DNA from: Saccharolobus caldissimus
GTDB lineage: Archaea > Thermoproteota > Thermoprotei_A > Sulfolobales > Sulfolobaceae
Length of the DNA stretch: 64,000 nt
Reading direction: 5' to 3'
NCBI RefSeq assembly: GCF_020886315.1
Contig: NZ_AP025226.1
Coordinates: forward strand, 1,948,001 to 2,012,000
The notes under the pieces are model-generated. The model worked only from the letters and a program-made list of their open reading frames with translations. It was not told the DNA's origin and searched no databases. Both the position numbers and the translations under genes were made by a program. The stretch's first letter is position 1. Each line of letters starts with the position of its first letter. Of this stretch, positions 56,398 through 64,000 are shown piece by piece.

Positions 56398-58746
56398 TCA
56401 CTTTAATTTAGAATATGCCTTTAACAGCTCTAAACCACTTTTTATTCCTATAACACCTTCTGGCATATCTAACTTTGTGAAGAACTCCTCAATTTCTCTC
56501 TCCATTCCTATCCCGATTAATGGAATTATTTCAGCCAATCTCCTACCTAAAATTCCCGTGCCCTTATACGCTTCCCTTATGAAGTTTATATGAGTCTTAA
56601 TCCAATTGAATACCACAGCCTTAGCGTAGGGATTATATGCTGCAGTAGCTAGCGTATACGGAATGTCTTGCTTTTTCACATCTCCGCTTAATATTAAACT
56701 TAAAGTATTTCCAACTAAATATGGCTTCCTAAAGAATAGCATGGCAGTTAAATATCTTAATCTTTCTTCGTCAAAACTCTCCTTTCTAAACCTCTGCAAT
56801 AAATCGTCTAGAGAACTCTCCTCATAAATAACAGCATACGCAGTAGCTACCCCTTGTTTTATATCAGAATCTAAACTATCATAGAATTTAAACATCTCCG
56901 AAAGTCCTAGGGAAAAGTCCTCATCCATTACTGCAAGCCTATGTAATATATTAGAATACGTAAGTCTACCTACTTCACTTTTATCATTTCTCCACTCTCT
57001 TAACTGAATCCTGTGAAACTCCTTGGAAATTCCTTGATATTTATCTGGATTAATAGCGTAAAGTGTAAAGAGTTGATTAGATAGTTCATTTACAGTAAGG
57101 AAACTTTTATCGTTAAAGAATCTAGATATTATCCTCTCATATTCTGTATAGCTTATTTTACTCGCTAATAGAAAAGCCCAATAATCATTAATAATACCCC
57201 ACTTATCTAACTCAGATAACTTAGCGTTAAATACTAAATCAGTATCGTATAAAACCCTATAAAACCCAGTCTTGTTAACGTTAACCTTCAAGCTTTTTAT
57301 TTCACTCTCAAACTCTATAGTCTCCCTCTCCTTACTCATTAAGTGAGTTAAGAACTTTCCGTTAACTTCTAAAGTAATTGGGATCTTATAAGTTAAGTTC
57401 TCAACATTGTCCAATAACGAAAATCTCTCCTGCTCCAGTGTAATACTTCTTCCAGAAACCCTAACCTTAACCATAGGGTAGCCTGGTTTTGTTATCCAAT
57501 CCTCCATTATATCTGAAACATTACTACCGGAAACTTCGGAAATGGAATTCCAAAAATCAGAACCTTGAGCATTGGAAAAGGAAAACCTCTTAAGATAATT
57601 AACAACACCCCTCCTAAAAACATCAAAACCAACAAAACCCTCAACCATACGCAAAACACTAGCACCCTTACCATAACTAATATCATCAAACAACTGCTCA
57701 ATCTCATTAACGTTAGTTACTTTAGCCTCAATAGGATGAGTAGTAGACAAAGAATCCTTCTCAAAAGCCTTAGCAGTTTGATTTAAAACGAAATAACCCC
57801 AGAAATCCCAGGAGGGATAAATACTAGAGATAGCCTTATGACTCATAAATGTTGCGAAGCTTTCATTTAACCATAAGTCATCCCACCACTTCAAAGTAAC
57901 CAAATTACCAAACCATTGATGGGCCAACTCATGAGCAACAACCTCAGCAACCCTAAACCTCTGATAAACAGAAGAAGAATCATCAGCCAACAAAGCACTC
58001 TCCCTAAAAGTAATAGCCCCCCAATTCTCCATAGCCCCGTAAGCGAATTCTGGCACTGCTATTAGGTGTACTTTCGGTAATTGGTAAGGTATTTCAAAGT
58101 ACTGCTCATAAAAATCTATAACCTTTCTTGCAATATCCATTGCAAACTTACCCTTTTGTATTTTGCCCGGTACAGTGGCGACTATAATCGTAGGCTTTTT
58201 AGTTTGATCAGATATCTCCTCAAAATTCCCAATCCCTAAGTATAACAAGTATGTTGACATTTTTGGTGTTTCCTCAAATTCGTAAACTACTTTATCCCCC
58301 TCATCCTTAACGCTAATAATAGGCATATTGGATATAACCTTAAGGTCCTTATCAACTTTGACAAACAACTTAAACCTAGCCTTCAAAGCGGGATGATCAA
58401 AACAAGGAATGAAGTCCCTCGCATGCGTAGCCTCGAATTGAGTTGTAATTATGTATCCATCCTTATATGATGCCTTATATATACCTACTAATTTCCTTTC
58501 AGAAACTCTTCCTTCGAAATCCACCTCTAGATCTCCAGTAAAGCTTCCACTTTTAATTAAAATCTTATCTTCTGTCTGGCTAAATTCTGTCTCGTTTCCA
58601 TTAACCTTTACCCTTATAACCTTTAAACCAACTGCATCTAATGATATTAAATCTCCATCGTTTTCTAGATTTATTTTCTCATTTCCCTTATAGGTACCGT
58701 TACGAAAATCGAAATCAAGGAAAATTTCATATCTATTAACTTTCAT
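56398..58746 (-). CDS. M1-family zinc aminopeptidase
   Basis: A 782-aa gluzincin of the tricorn-interacting-factor/leucyl aminopeptidase type. GAMEN is at residues 237-241, the zinc motif HELAHQW at 272-278 with Glu295 in WLNESFAT, and a Tyr further on. Beta-rich N-terminal (1-200) and helical C-terminal (500-782) domains are present at full length. It removes N-terminal residues from peptides released by the proteasome or similar proteases. Codons in the catalytic part (about 57550-58040) are mostly T- and G-ending, unlike the rest of the gene. Confidence 0.93.
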   Translation of the reverse strand: MKVNRYEIFLDFDFRNGTYKGNEKINLENDGDLISLDAVGLKVIRVKVNGNETEFSQTEDKILIKSGSFTGDLEVDFEGRVSERKLVGIYKASYKDGYIITTQFEATHARDFIPCFDHPALKARFKLFVKVDKDLKVISNMPIISVKDEGDKVVYEFEETPKMSTYLLYLGIGNFEEISDQTKKPTIIVATVPGKIQKGKFAMDIARKVIDFYEQYFEIPYQLPKVHLIAVPEFAYGAMENWGAITFRESALLADDSSSVYQRFRVAEVVAHELAHQWFGNLVTLKWWDDLWLNESFATFMSHKAISSIYPSWDFWGYFVLNQTAKAFEKDSLSTTHPIEAKVTNVNEIEQLFDDISYGKGASVLRMVEGFVGFDVFRRGVVNYLKRFSFSNAQGSDFWNSISEVSGSNVSDIMEDWITKPGYPMVKVRVSGRSITLEQERFSLLDNVENLTYKIPITLEVNGKFLTHLMSKERETIEFESEIKSLKVNVNKTGFYRVLYDTDLVFNAKLSELDKWGIINDYWAFLLASKISYTEYERIISRFFNDKSFLTVNELSNQLFTLYAINPDKYQGISKEFHRIQLREWRNDKSEVGRLTYSNILHRLAVMDEDFSLGLSEMFKFYDSLDSDIKQGVATAYAVIYEESSLDDLLQRFRKESFDEERLRYLTAMLFFRKPYLVGNTLSLILSGDVKKQDIPYTLATAAYNPYAKAVVFNWIKTHINFIREAYKGTGILGRRLAEIIPLIGIGMEREIEEFFTKLDMPEGVIGIKSGLELLKAYSKLK

Positions 58747-58909
58747 GACTTCTAATATAGTAAAATAGTTTAAAGTGTTTTCTTTCTATGTTTGAGCTAT
58801 AAGTTTATGATTAGGATTTAAATTTTATTTTATATTTAATAGTAATATTAAAATATATAAAAGTAAAAAATCATATTATTGCATTATAAAATTGTAAAAT
58901 AAAAATATC

Positions 58910-59344
58910 TTAGCTTAGTACTGTTGCTACTCCACTAACTGATTCCCCAGTGTTAGTCACTAATTGGAAAGTAACTTGCTCACCAGGAGTTAGGGTTAAA
59001 GATGATAGTGATACACTAAATACTGTAGTTTGCCCAGCTGCAACTGTAACTGTACCTCCACTTGGCGTTGTTGAAATTGCGCTTCCTCCTGCTTGTACTA
59101 TTACTCCTAAAATTTCACCATTAGCCGAACCAGTATTACTAACAGTAATATATAAATACTCAGTACCACTTTGACTACTTACGTATGCGCTTACTAGGTG
59201 TATGTTTGGTGATGAGGAGAATGCTCCGAATAATCCGAAGGCAAATCCAACAACCACTAATGCTATTATTACTGAAGCTATTACCAATATTAATGCTGTT
59301 ACAGCACCACTTAATGCTTTTTTCTGTTTTCTACTTTTTTTCAT
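58910..59344 (-). CDS. Type IV pilin, Sulfolobus adhesive-pilus type
   Basis: A 144-aa pilin. The basic N-terminus MKKSRKQKKALSGAVTALIL has a class III signal (cleavage expected after KKA, before LSGAV), followed by a hydrophobic helix LVIASVIIALVVVGFAFGLFG and a Ser/Thr/Gly/Val-rich beta domain. The start of the mature protein is near identical to that of the major adhesive pilins of S. solfataricus and S. islandicus as I recall them. It forms the pilus shaft outside the cell. No assembly ATPase is next to it; only transposon remains follow. A leaderless or short-leader TATA (TATATAAAT complement) lies about 30 nt upstream. Confidence 0.87.
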   Translation of the reverse strand: MKKSRKQKKALSGAVTALILVIASVIIALVVVGFAFGLFGAFSSSPNIHLVSAYVSSQSGTEYLYITVSNTGSANGEILGVIVQAGGSAISTTPSGGTVTVAAGQTTVFSVSLSSLTLTPGEQVTFQLVTNTGESVSGVATVLS

Positions 59345-59460
59345 TGTGATCTACTTCACTTTATGAAAAATGTCTATATAAATCTTTCTATCATAAATGC
59401 TTTGTGGGCTACTTCAGAATTATACAAAAATTTATAAATAATTATGTCGAGTATTACCCA

Positions 59461-60046
59461 TGGGAAAGAGTAAGTACAAGAGGGATTGGAGCAAATACGA
59501 CGAGAACGTCATAACGAGATATACCCTAATGTTCCCCTTCTACGTCTTCGAACACTGGTTTACTAGTAGAGGAGAATAGGAACGCCAAGAAAACCTACAA
59601 GGCACCGAAAGAGTTCAACGAATTCCTAGCATTCCTCCACATCTTCCTACCCTATAGGGCAATAGAAGGAGTATTAAGAGCACTAGAAAGACTGAAAATC
59701 ATCCCAACAAGCCTCGATTATTCAACAATATGGGAAAGAGTAAGAAACATGAACATAACCTTCCCAGAGGCAAATGACCAACTAGAAGTAATTGCAGACG
59801 CAACTAGCACAAACAAGGGAGGACAATACATTATAGCAAAATGGGGTAAAACTAGGGATTCAAAATTCCTCAAGATCGAAATAGTAATGGACAAGGACGA
59901 ATTCAACGTGGTAAACGCTGAAGTAACTAGTAACGAGGTTGAGACTGCAGTTAAGACGGTTAGGGATTTACAAGATAAGGGAAAGAAGGTCAAGAAGTTT
60001 TATGGGGATAAGGTTTATGATGCTAATGAGGTTTACAAGACTGGGG
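59461..60046 (+). pseudogene. N-terminal part of an IS5-family transposase
   Basis: ATG 59461 starts MGKSKYKRDWSKYDENVITR, then the frame shifts near 59565 and continues as VEENRNAKKTYKAPKEF ... IPTSLDYSTIWERV and VIADATSTNKGG, which holds the first catalytic Asp, then FYGDKVYDANEVYKTG, where it is cut. The Asp of GDKVYD is the second catalytic residue. The element is therefore damaged twice: once by a frameshift and once by the IS110-type insertion. Confidence 0.85.
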
Positions 60047-60099
60047 CGTTCAGTAATAAACCTTTCGGTCATATTTCAAGCATAGTATTAGCTAAGATT

Positions 60100-60128
60100 G
60101 CCACGTGGGTCCTTTCAACCCACGTGGC
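60100..60128. repeat. Perfect 11-bp hairpin at the end of IS110 copy 1
   Basis: GCCACGTGGGT, a 7-base loop, then ACCCACGTGGC. It lies 22 bp beyond the stop codon of the minus-strand IS110 transposase. It could be a transcription terminator, or a structural part of the element end. Confidence 0.8.
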
Positions 60129-60150
60129 GATTCGGGGGAGGGAACTTCAA

Positions 60151-61127
60151 TCACTTTGGCTCATAAGGCCTATTATTATACCAAACACTCCAAACAATCC
60201 TTGCCAACTTCCTAGCCAAGGCAGTGTATAACTTCTTACCTTGAAGCCTATCCCTATGAGACTCGTAAAACTTCAGCAAAGTAGGGTTCTTAGAGTAATT
60301 CATCTCAGCCAAGAAGTAAAACAAACTACGCAAGTACTTATTACCCCTCTTAGAAATACCCTTACTTATCACAGCTTTTCCACTCCTTTCCACAACTGGA
60401 TCAAGACCACAATAAGCAACAAATGATTCTGGCCTAGGAAAGCGCTTAATATCACCAACAATACCAATAATAATACCAGCTGCAAGCCTCCCAACACCCG
60501 GTATTGTCAATAAAACGTGATCTTGAGGAACTTGTTCCTCAATCATCCTCCTAACCTCCTTCAACCTCTCTTGGATCTCAAGAAGGTTTTTAGCCAAGAT
60601 TTTGATCTCCTCAAGTACTAAGGGAGTATATTCTAGGTTGTAGAGCTCTTCTTGTGTAAAATCTCCTTTCGCAAGTTTTTCCAACCTCTCCTTGTTTAAC
60701 TTATCATTATCACTTACTAGGAATAGTGCCCTCTTTAGCCTATTCTTGTACTTTACCTCTATGTCCTTTAGGAAGAGGTAGAGTGTTACCAATTCCCTCA
60801 AGGGGTTATACTCGTACTCCTTAGCCTTATTAACCATGTTTTCTAATTTTTCAGCGTCGTAAAAATCTGTTTTCTTTCCCCTAAACTCCTTCTCCCTCGA
60901 TAGTATGTTGGGGCTTACTTGTAGAACTTTTATTCCTCTCTCTTTGAAGTATTGGCAAGGCCTTATTGCGTATACTCCAGTGGGCTCTAAAACTATTGCG
61001 CAAGGTTTCATCTTGAGGATTTCTTCATAACCCTTCTTATTATTCTCGTATTTTCTCACCCTCCCCCTACTAGTTATTAAATAATCTTTTGATATATCTA
61101 TTCCTATTACCCCTACCTCTTTATCAC
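60151..61127 (-). pseudogene. IS110-family transposase, copy 1 (frameshifted near the start)
   Basis: The C-terminal 302 residues are open from an internal ATG at 61059 and include the transposase_20 signature IPGVGRLAAGIIIGIVGDI ... RPESFVAYCGLDP and SGISKRGNKYLR-like SKGISKRGNKYLR. The catalytic N-terminus, IGIDISKDYLIT, is encoded just upstream but in a frame with no start. A GTG at 61125-61127 (after GGAGGAGGT) would be in frame if one A were added to the AAA run at about 61121-61123, giving MIKEVGVIGIDIS. So a single-base loss separates the start from the DEDD domain. It is also possible that the element uses frameshifting. Confidence 0.78.
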
Positions 61128-61228
61128 ACCTCCTCCTACGGGGAATCCACGCAAAACAAGAGAACGAATAAAATTAAGTATTACAAGAGAAAATCAAATA
61201 AGCAAGGAAGGAGAGAAACAACATAAGC

Positions 61229-61350
61229 CCAGTCACACCGAGGGGATAAAAACCCCATCATATAGGCTGGCTGTGAAGCCCCTAGAACGATCTAACAAGA
61301 GGGGATAAAACCCCGCGTAGGAGGTTGTAACCAAATACTCTAGGGGCTGA
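61229..61350. ncRNA. Candidate IS110 bridge RNA, twin stem-loop segment between the two transposases
   Basis: A GC-rich 120-bp segment between the divergent transposases. Domain 1 has a short stem (TCACA 61233-61237 with TGTGA 61272-61276) enclosing a GGGG-ATAAAAA-CCCC hairpin (61242-61256). Domain 2 has a perfect 10-bp stem (AGCCCCTAGA 61277-61286 with TCTAGGGGCT 61339-61348) enclosing large asymmetric loops and a second GGGG-ATAAAA-CCCC hairpin (61301-61314). Two adjacent looped stems in the non-coding end of an IS110 element is the known layout of bridge RNAs (target- and donor-binding loops). Strand and owner are undetermined. Confidence 0.45.
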
Positions 61351-61458
61351 ATGTAGTTAACGTTATGCAAAGAAAACAAGGTATTATGATGACAAAAAAT
61401 ATCTTGAGAAACGAACAATATTCAACCATGGGATTAAAGGTTATCAACAGGGCCTTCG

Positions 61459-62564
61459 CAATTCACAAAGCAAACTAACAGCAGCAAAGGGAGAACTGGT
61501 AGTAAAACAAGGCAAATCAACAGTATACATCAAGGAAGTAAAGGAATTCAATTACGACAACGAGGGAATAGAAGAGTTAATCAAATTCTTGGGAGAATAC
61601 AAGGAAGGAATAATAGAGGCAACGGGAATATATTTCTTCCATCTACACGAAAGACTAACAGAAAAGGGATACAAGGTAACAGTAATAAACCCACTACACC
61701 TAACAGAAATGCTAGGGAAGAAGACTGACAAACTTGACGCACGAAGACACACATGACTGGCGTAATCAAGGGATCATACATACTGACGGGAGAAATAAAA
61801 GAACTGAGAGAACTAACTAGATATAGGGAAAGCCTAGTAGAGAAGATAACACAAGTAAAGAACGAGATAAGGAAAATACTAGAATTCGCGGGATACAAGA
61901 TACAACCATTCGACAAGAAGGGAAGACAATTACTGGAGAAACTAGCTAAGGGGGAGGAACTAAGCAAGAAGAGAAGGACGAGTTGAAGGAGAGGTTGGGG
62001 AGAAACTTGAATGATGCGGAAAAACTAGCGTTGAAACAATTAGTTGAACTGTTAAAAAGCTTGGAGAACATGGTTAAGGAGGTTGAGGATATGATAATTT
62101 CCAAGATTCCTCAACCTATGATTGAGTTGAGTAAGATTCCTGGGGTTGGTTTGATTAGTGCTGCAACTATTTACGCTGAGTTCGGTGATGTTTCCCGTTT
62201 TTCCAGTTCTAAGGCTGCTTACGCTGGCTTTGCTCCTAAAACTAAGCAGAGTGGTGAGAACGAGTCCCACTCTGGTATGATTAGGGGTAATAAGTATTTG
62301 CGTAGGATTCTCTACTTGGTTGCTAGGGTTGCTAGGAATCTTGAGCCTTTTAACGGGTATTATGAGAGGCTTATTGCTAGGGGTAAGAGTGCTACTCAAG
62401 CTACTTGTGCTCTTGCTGGAAAACTTGCCAGTATTTGTTATCACGTTATAAAGGATGGTGTTTACAAGGGCGTTGTTAAGAAGCGTTTTAGAGTACCTAG
62501 GGGTAAGGAAGTTAACGTTAAGGACTTCAACGTGGGAGATGCACTGGACTCGTTATCCCCGTAG
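61459..62564 (+). pseudogene. IS110-family transposase, copy 2 (multiple frameshifts)
   Basis: The pieces lie in three frames. First: SKLTAAKGELVVKQGKS ... IIEATGIYFFHLHERLTEKG ... GKKTDKLDARR to a stop at about 61755. Second: MTGVIKGSYILTGEIKELREL ... LLEKLAKGEELSKK (61753-61986). Third: EKDELKERLGRNLNDAEKLAL ... KIPGVGLISAATIYAEFGDVSRF ... GNKYLRRILYLVARVARN to the stop at 62564. EATG and DKLDARR are DEDD-domain motifs, and the last piece is the transposase_20 domain. At least two frameshifts (near 61745 and 61970) and an altered N-terminus make it inactive. It differs in sequence from copy 1. Confidence 0.85.
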
Positions 62565-62589
62565 GTTTGTTAGAGGCGCTAGCATGTGG

Positions 62590-62740
62590 TGCCTATATGC
62601 GTGGATTTTTCCACAATGTTCAGTCCGACGGTAGGGGTTTGTCACGCCCCAACCCGAAGACTTTGCTTCAGTTGAGGTTTCGACCATGTTTCCCCCAGCC
62701 GAGGAGAGTATTACTCTCCCCGACTAATAAAACCTATATA
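62590..62740 (+). ncRNA. Candidate IS110 bridge RNA downstream of copy 2
   Basis: A GC-rich, structured, non-coding segment between the stop of IS110 copy 2 and the right insertion boundary. Hairpins: GTGGA/TCCAC (62601-62614), GGTAGGGG/CCCCAACC (62630-62654, one mismatch) and GGAGAGTA/TACTCTCC (62703-62719). GTTGAGGTT at about 62670-62678 equals the right flank of the insertion site, and CCCCAG at about 62692-62697 is complementary to the left flank CTGGGG. A guide that pairs with one strand on each side of the target is what a bridge RNA needs. Expression is unproven. Confidence 0.45.
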
Positions 62741-63044
62741 GGTTGAGGTTGTTGTCCCACCTAGGAAGAACGCTTCTACTAAACGTGGTCATCCCTCTAG
62801 ACGTAAGGCTGTGAGGGAGTTCAAGAAACTTGGCTATAATCGTTGGAGGGAGGAGAAGGGTTATGGTGTTAGATGGCGGATTGAGTCCTTGTTCTCTGCT
62901 GTGAAGCGTACTTTTGGGGAATCTGTTAGGGCTACAAGTTTTTTAGGGCAAGTGGTTGAGGCTAAGCTCAAGTTCTGGGCTTATGCATGGATGGTTCATT
63001 TGGCTAATTCTGTAGTCGGTAGGGCTCCGGGTATTAGGGTGTGA
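62741..63044 (+). pseudogene. C-terminal part of the interrupted IS5-family transposase
   Basis: It resumes as VEVVVPPRKNASTKRGH, then YGVRWRIESLFSAVKRTFGE, which holds the catalytic Glu, and ends PGIRV at 63044. Together with 59461-60046 it completes a DDE transposase of the IS5 family of the kind common in Sulfolobus. Confidence 0.85.
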
Positions 63045-63641
63045 GCTTAAGAATAACGTTGAAATAAATATTAATTGCTGAAAAATTCTCAATATATCAT
63101 TTCATGCTTATGAAATAAATTGAAGAGATCAACAAAGCATATCATAAACTATTACGTGCCTAATGTGTTATAACTAGCTTTCTTTAACGTGAATTGAAGA
63201 ACATAAGATATAAACCATATTACTAAAGATGTTAATGTTAATATATAGACAAATAAGACAAATCTATATTAAAGTTAAATCAAAATGGTCTTATATTCTC
63301 TATAACTAAAATTTCCTATTATCGTGTAAAAGGAAAACTAACAATTTATACTATAGAGATTTCTAATGTATTTAAGTTACTAGAGTCCTACAGCATAATG
63401 CTATTTATTATATAATTGGTAACAAGCAAACAAGATTCAACTCGTAATTAAAGTTGAATAAATAAAAATTACAGATTTTTAGATATATCTAGCAATTAAA
63501 TTATCCCTAAAAACTAAGGCTATTATGTGATCTAAATGGTCCATTTAATCAGTTTAGGATAAGTTCAGTAAAACCTTATATTAATAGATTAAGCTATGCT
63601 CGAAAGTAAAAGCATATTTTCTGATATACGTAACTGTAACT
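63045..63641. other. AT-rich intergenic region, no gene seen
   Basis: A 597-bp AT-rich spacer after the transposon remains. The right end of the IS5 element must lie near its start but no inverted repeat was found. No tRNA, hairpin or coding frame is convincing. Confidence 0.5.
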
Positions 63642-64000
63642 GTGAAAGTGAAAATAGATAATACAGAGATAGATACAGAGCTTTCGCCAATTATAATAAA
63701 GGGGGAAAGAAAGTACTCCCTAGTTAGGCTTTATTATTATTTGATTAAAACGTTTTACTTACTTCCCAGACTTTACGGAATAAAAGTAGACGATCCCTTA
63801 TTAGGTTGGAAAAACGAATTTGAAAGACAGTTTAGGCAAATACTCAATAACGAGCTTTCCTTAGCTAAATTATATTATAATTCCAATTTTGAAATAGAAA
63901 CCAGAAAATTTACCGTTTTAGGTCAGATTAACGCAGACAGCGTTTCCGTTGAGGTTAAACTTAAGGAGATCCCTCAGTTAGACGATAGAGGAATAAGGGG
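63642..64000 (+). CDS. Unrecognised protein, 5' part only
   Basis: An open frame from GTG 63642 runs off the right edge (119 complete codons seen). It starts MKVKIDNTEIDTELSPIIIK and continues with a helical, aromatic-rich stretch (LVRLYYYLIKTFYLLPRLYG) and a charged region; no signal peptide is seen. Composition is protein-like and typical of a Sulfolobales gene. I do not recognise a family from the visible part. Confidence 0.6.
   Translation, partial: MKVKIDNTEIDTELSPIIIKGERKYSLVRLYYYLIKTFYLLPRLYGIKVDDPLLGWKNEFERQFRQILNNELSLAKLYYNSNFEIETRKFTVLGQINADSVSVEVKLKEIPQLDDRGIR

Larger units (their letters stand above)
60047..62742. mobile_element. Composite IS110-family insertion (about 2.7 kb)
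   Basis: This stretch sits inside the IS5 transposase gene. Removing it fuses CTGG to GGTTGAGG and repairs the frame. It holds two divergent IS110-type transposase genes and three structured non-coding segments. There is no target duplication beyond the shared GG dinucleotide, as expected for DEDD recombinases with a short core. Which of the two IS110 elements made the first insertion is not clear; one may sit inside the other's 5' region. Confidence 0.75.
59461..63044 (+). mobile_element. IS5-family element interrupted by an IS110-type insertion
   Basis: The two halves of one IS5-family transposase gene (59461-60046 and 62741-63044) are separated by about 2.7 kb. Joining them at the shared GG restores the reading KTG then VEVVVPPRKN. 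I could not find convincing terminal inverted repeats, so the true ends of the IS5 element are not set; the coordinates cover the coding halves only. Confidence 0.8.

Noticed and set aside
57565-57786. Open frames on both strands within the aminopeptidase gene (plus strand 57565-57786, minus strand 57507-57707)
   Set aside because: They arise from the unusual codon block in the aminopeptidase gene; the true frame carries the conserved enzyme sequence.
61552-61967. Minus-strand open frames opposite IS110 copy 2
   Set aside because: They are Ser/Leu-rich shadows of the broken transposase frames on the plus strand.

Overview
The window is about 64 kb of a thermoacidophilic crenarchaeon of the order Sulfolobales, most like Sulfolobus islandicus or Saccharolobus solfataricus. 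The grounds are low GC content, GTG/TTG starts, leaderless or GGTGA-type starts behind TATA boxes, a malonyl-CoA reductase of the 3-hydroxypropionate/4-hydroxybutyrate cycle, a GalS-like alpha-galactosidase, Sulfolobus-type pilins, HEPN/MNT pairs and IS1, IS5 and IS110 family elements. No rRNA, tRNA or CRISPR array was found.

Layout. 1-4.8 kb: a surface-filament locus of four co-directional pilin-like genes with a divergent paralogue running off the left edge. 5-7 kb: a LutA/LutB-type iron-sulfur pair divergent from an MBL-fold hydrolase. 8.2-17.3 kb: two MFS transporters, alpha-galactosidase, an HD hydrolase, an intact IS1-family element with 8-bp target duplication, and a helical-repeat protein of unknown role. 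17.3-19.4 kb: a gene-poor stretch with decayed mobile-element and gene fragments and a TacT-like GNAT gene. 19.4-25.4 kb: a complete Opp/Dpp-type ABC uptake operon. 25.4-33.6 kb: an apparent redox/regulatory island with a DUF998 membrane protein, a BBE-type flavin oxidase, a two-domain cupredoxin and a large wHTH-STAND-TPR regulator. The oxidase and cupredoxin promoters share a 26-bp operator. A 172-bp perfect direct repeat carrying the oxidase promoter brackets a HEPN/MNT toxin-antitoxin pair.

33.7-59.3 kb is mostly housekeeping: Tat translocase, malonyl-CoA reductase, radical SAM protein, split NAD synthetase (PP-loop enzyme plus nitrilase), THEP1 NTPase, a chlorite-dismutase-family protein, Nudix, HIT, a 998-aa FAD/Fe-S dehydrogenase, an EndoIV-like TIM barrel, HAD phosphatases, a METTL5-like methyltransferase that seems to lack a normal start codon, a nucleotide-sugar reductase, an M1 aminopeptidase and a type IV pilin.

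59.4-63.0 kb is a nested transposon: an IS5-family transposase gene is split by about 2.7 kb holding two divergent, damaged IS110-family transposases and two GC-rich structured non-coding segments that are candidate bridge RNAs. One of these contains short segments matching both sides of the insertion site. The window ends inside an unrecognised gene.
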